Shown piece after piece: positions 23,701 to 33,500 of a DNA stretch of 64,000 nt. A model generated the notes under the pieces. That model did no database searches and was not told the origin of the DNA. It saw nothing but the letters and a program-made list of their open reading frames with translations. This DNA comes from Struthio camelus (Eukaryota; Chordata; Aves; Struthioniformes; Struthionidae): assembly GCF_040807025.1 (NCBI RefSeq), contig NC_090952.1:24797068-24861067 (forward strand), written 5' to 3'. Both the position numbers and the translations under genes were made by a program. How positions within the stretch are numbered: the stretch's first letter is position 1; every line of letters begins with the position of its first letter.

Positions 23701-24060
23701 TTATTTTACGAGTTGTTTTTGTCCAGCTGATAACAGTGCCAAGACCGTGGTTATCCACCACAATATTGTTTGTTCAAATAATTGGCCTTTACAACTTACT
23801 AAAAGTAGTAAAGAAAACAAGTGCATAAGTGACTTTGGAAGTGCTGCGCGCCCGCTGCTATTACAGGCTGGGCTGTGCGACCGCTCCGGCCCCGCTGGCC
23901 CGGCCCCGGGAGAGCGCTCCAGCGCGCCCGGCACCTCCGACACCAGCCGCATGCAGGGCTGGGTCTTTTCCCAGGGCTTTTCCCAGGCCGGGCACGTTGC
24001 TGACCTCCACTGAAGCTGCTGGGGGCCGAAGCACAGCGTTTTCGGCGTTCGAAACCTAGT
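20730..24060. other. CpG-rich patches without a supported gene
   Basis: CpG-dense segments occur at about 20730-21080, 22080-22180, 22820-23060 and 23850-23960, separated by ordinary DNA. Several long open frames cross them (for example 20687-21535 on the minus strand) but their translations are Ser/Arg/Pro/Cys-rich, without recognisable domains, and are expected in GC-rich DNA. A run of A (22399-22413) and a run of T (23157-23167) are present. The nearest patch may be the AGTR2 promoter island; the rest are unexplained. Confidence 0.5.
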
Positions 24061-27000
24061 TTTGACACCCAAGGGCCGAGTGGGAACCACGTTCAGCTTT
24101 CATAAAGAACACTTTCTTATCACAGTTAGTTTTCTCCTCCCTGACCTCTTGCTGCGACAAGCAGCAGAAGGCGAGACAGATGCCCGCAGCCCGTGGTCGA
24201 GAGCTCCCGCCTGTCTAATTTCCGCTTTACTGGTATTAATGCACATGTAAATAGCACGGTGTCTGAAGGATGTGGGATCATGCTTCCCACTGCTTTTCTT
24301 GTTAGGGTTGCAAAGTGCTTTTTCAGGAGCCAGGACTCCAAGGACAGTTTCAGAGCCGCACAGTGCAGGCTAGAGCACAGCAATACCTTTCCAGAGATCC
24401 TCTAAATAGAGAGTCTTCCCTCCTTTACTGTTTTGAACTATTCGCATTGTAAGCATCATTTCCCACTTTTTAAGTGCTTTTGTCAGGAGTTTCGCTTATG
24501 TACCAGACACGCTGACATACACATGGAAAGGGTAGCTCATCAGCTAGATAAGCTTTGGGAAAAGCCAGAATATTCCTGATACTTGACTATTCCAGCTTAT
24601 TTCATCCTCCTTGCAGTTCAAAGTGCTATTAAGCAGTCCTGTTCACCCTACGTTCACCCAGAGAGCTTAGAGAAAACAAACCTTGTTGCTTTAAGGCATT
24701 AGACTAGCAAGACAACAGTGTTACAAACAGCAATGATATCACAGCATTATTGCGAGTATTTGTACGAATATCGTTATAATGGGAATAACATGAGCAGTAG
24801 CTTGCTATAATCCTACAAGAGATACAGGGAACAATTTGGCATAGGGGAAAGAAAACGCCCAATGCAGTGGTGGAGGAGCAAAGTCCACGTTCTCCCCTGC
24901 ATAGTCTCAGAAAGGAGAAGCTAGGCACAGCACAGAAAAGGAGGACAGGCTGCCCATAGCTCTGTCCTACCAAACACCACCAAAGGAAACCTCAGGACAG
25001 GTATCTCAAAGACATCTGTCTGTCTGGGAATGAAGAGTGTGCTATGGGTGAAGAGCCCTCAAAAACCTAGCTCCAGGGAGCAGCTAGCATCAGGGTCTCA
25101 GCATGGGGACAGCAAGACAAGCCTCCCAAAGCAGATGCATGGGCTGCTTGCATCAAACCTCAACCCTGGAAAGAAAATACAGCTCCTTACAATCTACAGT
25201 ACTAAGCAGGGCCCTTGGCATCAGCTCCAAACAATCTCTGAAGTGGGTGTGCTGGGCTATAAATCCCAGACAGCAGGCAAATCACTGCCTGAGGAAAAGG
25301 CAAAATGCAACCATGGTCATGCAATGAGTGCGTGTATTTTAACAGAGAAATGTAGGGCTTCAGCCTTTCCATTCAAGCCAGAAGGGTGAGCCACCAGAGC
25401 CAAAACACAGTGTACTCTGAAAAACATACTCTAATGTACTCTGGAAAAAAGCTACTAGCAGATGGAGTACAACAAACAAAATCCTTGCACGTGGAGTGCA
25501 AAGAGCTGAGCGTGGAGAATACAGCCCTGGGGCTGAACGGCCAGAAACAGAGTGGACCATAGTGGGAAAGTACTTATTAAAAAAGTGTCTAGAGAGAAGA
25601 ACCACATGGATCTTCATCTGAAGGACCTGATCTTTATACCTGGTCGCTGCAGCGCGTGGTGCATTGGCAACACCGGCTGCAGCTGCCCGCAGCACTGCCG
25701 TTCACACAGCTGCAAACTGGGGAGAAGTGGCTGGAAAGGCAGTGCCAGACCACTTGCAAAGGAGCACCAGGCACCCTGCAACATGCATGGGATTTGCATG
25801 ATTATCTTGGACCAGCATTCAGCCCCAGCACAGGTCTTGTTTCTCCGCAGCGTTTCATAAGGGCACGCGACAGCACAGCCATGCCATGCTGAGCAGAGGC
25901 GCGCAGTGTACCCATCCAGGGCTGGCAGGAGGAAAGGATGGAGAGGTGGCATCTTGCAAACTGTCTGCACTGCAAATCGGGCAAGGAGAGCAGAAAGCAG
26001 CGAGGGGCTCTTGCAGGCTCTTTTGGTGCCCCAACACCATTGTGCTTGTGCAGATTGGGAGGGAGCACAGTGACATCCTGGGCTCAGCTGAGGAGGAGGA
26101 GGATGAAGGCAGTCCCGACCTGTCCACGCTGCCTGGAGCACAGACCCCCATGGCTGTGTTGCTTCGATCCAATGGCAACTGCAACCAGACCTGCCTTCAG
26201 TGAGCGTGCCCTGGGGAACCGGTACAGCCAAAAATCCTGGCAAGGCTACTGTCACCCCTTGCGTATCATAGGATCATGACAGGGAACAGCTGGACTTGCC
26301 AAGCCCATAACACGCCATAACAATCTGGTCATTTTGATACTTCCAGGCTCTTGGGCCTACAGGACACACTGAACCAAGGAGACATTGTGCAGCTGCGCAT
26401 TCATGTTACGCTACTATGTTTTAGTCCAGTTGAGCAATATCTGGCAACAACAAGTTCTGAGAACTGCATACTTTTGGTCTCTGAAAATCTCCAATGTGAA
26501 ATCAAATGCAAACAAGCAGAATCAGTGACAGGCTGGGCTTAAAAAAGGGCTGAAACATGGCAACGCTGCTGGAATTATGACCATAAATAAAGCACATGTC
26601 AAATAAAAATGGCAGCAGAGCAAGCAATCTGTTTTCTTCAGCCTAAGCTACCAAGTTTAGCTAGAAGAGACAGACTGTTCCTGGCTGGGGACACAGAACG
26701 GCTTGCTCGTCCATGTGGGGACCAGCAGAGACCTGGCTGCTCTGCCGGGAAACGTGGGCAACGCTGGAGAGTGCTGGGTGTCCACAATTCTGCCACAGCT
26801 GGAAGCTGAGGAGATACCAGCCGTGAGAAACACCACATCCTCAGGGCAACCTTCCCATCCGAGGCGGGAGCAGAGACCATGGGGATCACCCACCCAAACC
26901 TCTGGCATGGCCCCGAACACCAGCAGCTGGCCAGTGACCCAGCAGTGCACGTTACCACCCTCCTCCAGGGCAAAAGCCACCAGTACCCAGCTCACTGGAG

Positions 27001-29118
27001 ATGCTTCCTGCCGAGGCCACGGTACCACCACTTTCAGGGTGAAGAGCAGAGTTTGTCCCCGAGTTTCCTCACTGCAAAGCCTATCTAGCTAAATAAATGA
27101 TGTTTACAGCTGGAAGCTGACCCCCATTACACAACGCCACAGTCCCAGCCAAGCTTCCAGGGAGAAGTTGTTCTTTGGGGGGACATTGCTTGAAAAAATG
27201 AAGAGGAAAACAAAACTAGTTGAAGCCAGTACAGCGATCTAATGGCATGAGAAAGCCTAAGCTACTTTTGCAGAGAAAACAATGGATTTGCAAGTAAGCT
27301 TGCCCAATTCATACTTACCTTTGGGCACAGGACACTTTGTTTTTTCAGCCACTGTCTGTGCAGAGCTGGTGGATTAGTGCAGAATCATGTTAAGATGCAC
27401 TAGGAAGAGAGGAAGTCCAAATTTGGAAAACATCAAAAGAAAAAGCTGAGGGAGGTCAAAAATTAAGAGCAAGGAAATGCATCTGAAGGCACGGGGTGAG
27501 GTCTGGGAGAAGGTGCATCAAACATATCAAAAACTAGAGAACTCTGACATAGAAAAGAGAGGGGAGATAATAAGTTATTGAGGGGAGAAAAAAAAGCAAG
27601 AGCAGTAACTGTATCAACAGCTACCCTACTAATACACGAGCTGCAAGGCCCAGGTCTAGTTCTCCTGATGTCGTAAGCAAAATAATCCGATTGCTGATCA
27701 CCAGTCCCTGGTTGCCAGGTACATTAATGAGCCCAGAGGTTCATCATACCTCCTCCAAGATGCAGGCAGTGAAGGAGCAAGGCAAGCATGGGAATCTGAG
27801 GAGAATTCAATGTCCTCACATGGGTCCAGTCACTTGCTGCTTTCCAGAAAGGAATATCCGCACAGGAAGAGTGAATATGTATCCAATCTTGTAAATGAAA
27901 AGAGATGCTTTTCTTTATGCTCTCGATATGGGATGAAACCAGGCAGGGACCCAAGGACATGAGTCTTTAGGGCCCCAAGACTAGCTCTGGCTCTTTGATG
28001 GCACTTTCAGACCTGCTGGAGACCGGCCGCACGGTCCCGGCGGTCTCGTGAGTGCTCTGTTACACCCCAGGGAATGGAGCACCTGCGTTGCCTGAAGCCC
28101 AAGGTGCCAACCTCGCTGGGCACCCAGGTGCTGGGACATGCTTCCAAATGCCTAGAGCCCTGCTGGGACCGTCAGGAGCAGCTGACTAGGAGCCACAGGA
28201 CTTGGAGCAGGGTGGCTGCATGCCGCGTGGGGGCACTGATGCTTGTGGAAGGTGGCCAGCCTTTCTTGGATGAAATGGAGGTTGCTCAAGCCTTATCTCA
28301 GAGATGCATCAGAAGATGCTCTATCAGGATATTCAGCTGCCCAGGTCTGGCGTCTAGCTATGTTTCCTTCCAGCAAGCCGGAGTGGCTGGATGCCTGTGG
28401 AAAGACCACAGGGGTGAGGGCAAAGAGCTAGCCTTTCCCAGTCACCTTCGCGTTCCCCCTCAAGCAAGACATCCAAATGGAAACTCTTGCTTTACAGAGA
28501 CTGAGCCCAAGGCTCCTGGGCACGCTGCGGGCCTGGCCTGGGGAAGCTGCCCCTGGACAGAGGTTGCACTTAAAGCTTGCAGGCTCGGAGGAAGGTTTAT
28601 GCAGAAAGTCTCTGCCTTACGCCCGTGGCTTTTATTTGCTCCAGGTGCCACTTCAAGCCTGCCAGAGGCTGGAGGTCTCCCAGCAAGCACAAGCCTTGCA
28701 CAACCAGTGCCAGCCTCCAGTTTGGCTGCAGAGGAGCCATGACCAGGGACAGCGCACACCTCAAGCCCACGCCACCACGCCGGTTACCTGCTGCTGTTTG
28801 CAGAGGGTGGGAGGGGGGAAAATCCACCTCTGGGCTGGAGTGCCACACACAGCCGAGGAAACCCTCCCATCTCCCAGCAAAGCTCTTCACAGCACAGCAC
28901 CACTTAATCAGCTTTTATCTGCCTAAAGGCTTTATCCCCATTGGTCTGCAGCAGATGCAACCAGATAATTTAATTTCACTGTGTTAAAAACAGCCCAGCT
29001 GTCCTTGCAACGCTCACCGTTCACCTACCCAAAAGGTACATGGGTTTTGTTTTTTTTTCTTGCCTCCTTCTCTAGCACCTCTCAGGTATTAGATGTGGTG
29101 TCTGACTTGTGGCTGGCC
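24061..29118. other. Intergenic region between AGTR2 flank and LRR gene
   Basis: No gene is supported. Open frames of up to 222 codons (28074-28742) have low-complexity translations lacking any domain and no conserved splice context. The last 150 bases carry an ATTGG (CCAAT-type) element near 28938 and a pyrimidine-rich tract ending in AG around 29070-29094. That tract may be the intron end or leader of the LRR gene that follows. Confidence 0.5.
29050..29094 (+). other. Possible 3' splice site in the LRR gene leader
   Basis: A T/C-rich tract (from 29048) ends in CTCTAG at about 29074, and a second AG follows at 29093-29094 (CTCAG|GTATT). Human NYX has an intron close to the start of its coding sequence, so a similar arrangement is plausible here. 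If used, the residues before Met at 29119 could be part of the protein. Confidence 0.35.
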
Positions 29119-30378
29119 ATGCTCTTTCTTGTTATATCGGTATTTACTTGTGCAGCAAGCGCTGGGCTGAGTCTGAATCTCTCTGATTCATGCCCAAGCA
29201 TGTGCAAATGTGCACCTGCAGCGATCATCCACTGCAACAGAGCCGGACTGAACGCCCTCCCTGCAGAAATAGCTGCGACCACTGTCTCTCTAAACCTCTC
29301 CAATAACTATTTGCGGATCCTGACCCCCAACGCGTTCAGAAACCTGACTTCCCTCCACAGCCTCTGGTTAGACGGCAACAACCTGACTTTCCTGGCGCCG
29401 GGGACCTTCCTCGCTCTCGGGCAGCTGCGCGAGCTGCATCTCAGCAGGAACTCGCGCCTGGCCTCCCTGCACGCTAACACCTTCAGGGGGCTGCCAAACC
29501 TCACCAGCCTGGATTTATCCCACTGCAATATCTTTGAAATCCACCCGCTGCTATTTGCGCACCTGCCCTCTCTAGAAAGGCTCGACTTAGCCGCCAATAA
29601 CATGCGCTATGTCCCGCAAGCCTTCGGGAACCTCTCCAGGCTCGCCAGGCTGTCTCTGGAGGGAAACCACATAGAAGCCATCGGCAGGGATTCCCTGAGG
29701 GACCTGGGAACCTTGTACGATCTGAACCTCAGGAAGAATCGGATATGGATCATTCAAAGCGGCGCTTTCGCAAAGCTCCTCAGGTTGGGCGTGTTGAATT
29801 TAGGCCATAACCACATTGCCGATTTGCCTAATCGGCTTTTCGACGGGTTGATCCAGCTCAAGACCCTGCACCTCGAAGCCAACAGGATCACCGCGATCGG
29901 CTGCGCCTTTCGACAGCTGCTTAACTTGAGAAACCTGTACCTGAACAACAACCAGATCTCCTCCATTCCCGACTCCGCTTTCTCCCGTTTAACCAAGCTG
30001 CGCTTCCTCCACCTGAACAAGAACAACCTCAGCTCCCTTCCCGTCCGCCTGTTGGCCGAGCTGCCGAGGCTGAAATACGTGTTTTTGTCCCACAACCCCT
30101 GGCAGTGCGACTGCAAGATGTTCTGGTTTTTGAGGTGGACGGGGAGGTACGGCGGCGCGATGGAGGGGCTCCACTGCGCCTTCCCGGCGTCCGGCCACCT
30201 CCAACCCGGGGGCTTCAACGGCTGCCCGGCGCCGCCGGAGCTCGCCCACGAGGACGTGTGCGGGGCGGCCGGCACCGGTGGGACCCCCGGGCTGCGGGCA
30301 CGTCCCCACCGGCTGCTCCTCGTCGCGCTCGCTTGGGGTTTGGCGGGGGCGAGCGACGCCTCGCTGGCCACCTCTTGA
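29119..30378 (+). CDS. Nyctalopin-like leucine-rich-repeat surface protein
   Basis: From the first in-frame ATG this encodes 419 residues. A signal peptide (about 1-17, MLFLVISVFT...) is followed by an LRR N-terminal cap (Cys25, 29, 31, 39). About 11 LRRs of 23-25 residues span roughly 55-325. An LRR C-terminal cap starts NPWQCDC (Cys330, 332) and continues with Cys353 and Cys369. A Gly-rich linker leads to a hydrophobic tail (about 399-411) that suits GPI attachment or a single membrane span. Seven NxS/T sequons are visible. Repeat number, the CNRAGL...PAE segment and the NSRLASLHANTF segment align by eye with nyctalopin (NYX), which organises the mGluR6-TRPM1 complex at retinal ON-bipolar synapses; the RTN4R/Nogo-receptor family is similar but has fewer repeats. 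The frame runs further upstream to a GTG at 28981 through an acceptor-like tract, so a short 5' coding exon is possible. The 3' third is very CpG-rich. Function is inferred from family only. Confidence 0.75.
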   Translation: MLFLVISVFTCAASAGLSLNLSDSCPSMCKCAPAAIIHCNRAGLNALPAEIAATTVSLNLSNNYLRILTPNAFRNLTSLHSLWLDGNNLTFLAPGTFLALGQLRELHLSRNSRLASLHANTFRGLPNLTSLDLSHCNIFEIHPLLFAHLPSLERLDLAANNMRYVPQAFGNLSRLARLSLEGNHIEAIGRDSLRDLGTLYDLNLRKNRIWIIQSGAFAKLLRLGVLNLGHNHIADLPNRLFDGLIQLKTLHLEANRITAIGCAFRQLLNLRNLYLNNNQISSIPDSAFSRLTKLRFLHLNKNNLSSLPVRLLAELPRLKYVFLSHNPWQCDCKMFWFLRWTGRYGGAMEGLHCAFPASGHLQPGGFNGCPAPPELAHEDVCGAAGTGGTPGLRARPHRLLLVALAWGLAGASDASLATS

Positions 30379-30495
30379 CAGCGCTTGAGTTATAAAACAG
30401 AGGTGGCTTCTCTTGCTATTTGCGAGCAACGGGTTTCACTACAAATGTTTTTTTTTTTTACATATATATGGGAACTTAGGAACTTTATCTAGAGA

Positions 30496-30501
30496 AATAA
30501 A
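30496..30501 (+). terminator. Poly(A) signal of the LRR gene
   Basis: AATAAA lies 118 nt after the stop codon at 30376-30378, in an AT-rich stretch directly after the GC-rich coding end. Spacing and strand fit a short 3'UTR for the nyctalopin-like gene. Confidence 0.6.
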
Positions 30502-33500
30502 CGCTTGCATTGGTGCACAATCCTTAAATCGAAAAATACTAATGTCAGGGTTCAACTACAGTGCTTGTGCCCCGGGCAAAATCTCACGTTAACAAGCTCG
30601 GGGCCGTTGGACCGGTCGCCCGGCCGTGGCGCGAGGCCGTGCCCTCCTTGGCCGAGGGCCGTTTCGGGAGGCTGCGAATGCCTCGCCGTCGCCGCCGCAC
30701 GCCCTGCTCCGGGTCGGCAAATCCAAGGGGAGGGAACAGCTTCCCATGGGGCAAACGGTGCTGGGCTATCGCAAGCATCCTGGATACAATGCATATAATA
30801 GATACTAGCTGCGTATCGTAGATGTTAGCTGAAACGCCAGGAAACGGTACGTTCTCCAGCCCGTCTGGAGCGCCCCCCAAAACCCTGGCGCTTCCCCTGC
30901 GGCAGCGCAGAAACCTTGGAGAGGGCACGCGCTTCCGCCCTGCCGCCGGCTCCAGCGCCCCACGCCGACCGAGCCGGGCTCGCGCGGGAACAGCCATGCC
31001 AAATCACAGCCTCTCTCTCACGCGGCAACGGCTATTTACCCTCGGCAAGTCTTGATCTCCTGCAGAGATTAAAACGCACCAACGCCATCCTCAGCCCTTG
31101 TCCGGTCCAGGCGGTGGCTTGGCAGAGGCTAAGATAAACTACGCGTTTCAGCACGGTGGCTTTTTCGCCCAGCAAAACGCAGTAATAGCTAGGCCGTGTC
31201 GCAACGAGCGTTTGCAGCAGTTATCGCTGTTTGTGAACACCTACGGCAAGACATGCCCAGCGTTTACCGAGCGCTCATAAAAACGAGCAGGAAAACACAC
31301 GGCGCACAAATCAGGTGTGTCCCTTTCTTTACGAGAATGCTCCCAAGCTGATAAGAGCGAAAGAAGAACTTATTGCTGAAAACCAAGGAAAAAGCGCAGT
31401 TGGGCAATGACAGCCTGCTGGCGAGGGGAGAGGGAGACCAACCTTTGCTGTTGCGGCAGTGCCAGTGAGGAGAAACTGGGGCTGCACCACACAACCACAA
31501 GCGTTGTGTCTTCACCGTTGCCAGATTTGTGATTAGATTTGGGTAAAGTATTAAACAGGCAATGCTTTCTGTATATACTATTACTTTCTTTACGTTTTGT
31601 TTGTGCTGTTTCAGTCCCGGGCCTCCGCGCCATTGCATTCACTACCAACCTCGCTTTCCTCTGCTTGAAACAGTGAAAAAGATCTCCAGTACAGTTCTTG
31701 CTTTCCATTCCTCTCTTCTATCTATCTGCAATAGAAAAAGGCAGCAATAAAAACAAACAAAACCCATATCAGCAATTTGTTAAAGTCCCTGCAAAATTAG
31801 ATTTTTCCACTGAAACAACACAAATTGGTGAACGTCTTGTACGAAGGAGAGACTGGTCTCTACTGGAGGCTTGCAGAAAATATTCCTGCTGTTTTAAAAC
31901 AGCCACCTCATTAAACACCGAACTGGAGCACAACTCTAAATCGCTCCTTTGAGCTACGACGGGGAAGCGATCAAAATACTTGGCGAGCTGTACGCAACAC
32001 CCTCCGGAAGAACACATGGCGGCATTTTTTATCCACTAAAAAAAAATCAAGCTTGTAAGGAACACGAGAAGAACATCCGTGAAAATACACAAGCTCTGAA
32101 GACGCAGGCTGGGCTTGGAAAGACGTTTGGAGGAGATCTCGGAGATTAAGGAGAAAAAACTCATAAGGAAGCCTGGAGCCTTTAACACGATGCAGACCCG
32201 TACAAGGATGGAATCTCTGCAAGATGCAGAAAAACTAAGGAATCCTTCCAAATACTTAACAAAAATGGCTATTTCTAAGCACAGAGCTTACAGCTAGGGA
32301 CCAAAACTGGAAAAAAAAAGGGTGGGGGGGAGGGGGAAGAAGCTGGGGGCACAACTCCGGCTTCTGGCATTTCTCGTCGAGAGCCAGATTTCTGCTGCAC
32401 AAAAAAACTACACACTGATTTGTTGCACAAAACTTACAAAAAAGGCCAAAGAAAAATGATTTTTATAGGAAAGCTGGCAGGCAGGCAGGCACGTCCTCTT
32501 TTCAACCAAAGAGGAGGAGAAATGTTTCTTTTCCCCTTAGCATGTGAGATTTTCATTTTTTTCTCCTCTTAGAATAGGGCGAAAAGGTCAGAGCGTCGGA
32601 AGATGTTAATGAACCGTCATCCACCCCTTCCCATCGGTTTAGTTACAGAGATTACCATTTGAAGTCTTGTCAACCTTGCTTTAACCAGCCATTAATATTT
32701 ATTTTTTGTTTAATAACACAGCAGGTTCTCATGCAGTAAATCATCACTTCTTCCACAAAAAAGTTTTCTATTAAAAAAAAAAAAAAAGCATTTAACCAAG
32801 CTCGCGTCCCCACACAGGGCCCCAGCACGTGCAGCGCGGGGAGCTGCTGACTGCTCTTTTCCTGCTGTTTCCCGCGTTTGGCATGAACCGTTTTATCCCA
32901 AATCACTCCGTGCCCACGCGCACCAGCCCAGCCCGGCCTGCCAAGACCCACCAGCACATTTACGCTGTGTCATTTTATTTAAGGACAAGTTTTTCAAAAG
33001 CGTCCCACAGATCTTTTAAACAACTTTCCAGTGCATTAACTGTTGACCTTGGTATAAAAGAAGATATTTCAATGTGACCAAAACTGACACTGCAAAAAGT
33101 CTTGGCAACAAAAGCAAATTTAACAATAATTGAATCTAAAAGAACAAAAAGACGTGCAGAGGTATGCACCGACTCTGTGTTACATCTCCAGCTCTTGTAA
33201 GAAACGTTGGGGAGCAGGTTTGACAAAACAGGAACTATTTTGACAGCTTTTTTGCCAGGGACTTTCTGCTGAGGCGGGGTCTCAGGACGCATTGGGACGA
33301 TCCTGTACGACCTGCGCTGGACAACGCTGGAGCTTCACTGTGAGGTCTCTGCCGTGACTCATCACTTCTGAGTTAGCCGGTTTCTTAAATATGTTCAGCA
33401 TAAGGATTGGAGCAGTTTTCCTGTTCCATAATTGTCAAGAGTATCAACTTCCCCCCCGCTTTAACCTGGCACCGGAAGGCGAAAGAGCAGGCAGACGCAC

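Noticed and set aside
25614-26255. 213-codon open frame on the minus strand
   Set aside because: Cys/Pro/Leu-rich random-like translation, overlapped by other frames on both strands, no known domain.
28074-28742. 222-codon open frame on the plus strand before the LRR gene
   Set aside because: No recognisable domain or conserved pattern and no supporting splice or promoter structure.
28981-29118. Upstream extension of the LRR frame to position 28981
   Set aside because: The first codon is GTG, not ATG, and the extension crosses a pyrimidine tract and AG that look like an intron end. The ATG at 29119 directly precedes a good signal peptide.
29754-30429. Long antisense frames opposite the LRR gene
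   Set aside because: They mirror the GC-rich coding exon on the other strand; the plus-strand LRR protein explains the openness.
33053-33060. TATAAAAG on the plus strand as a promoter
   Set aside because: A perfect TATA match, but no leader, exon or coding frame follows that can be recognised; such motifs occur by chance in AT-rich DNA.
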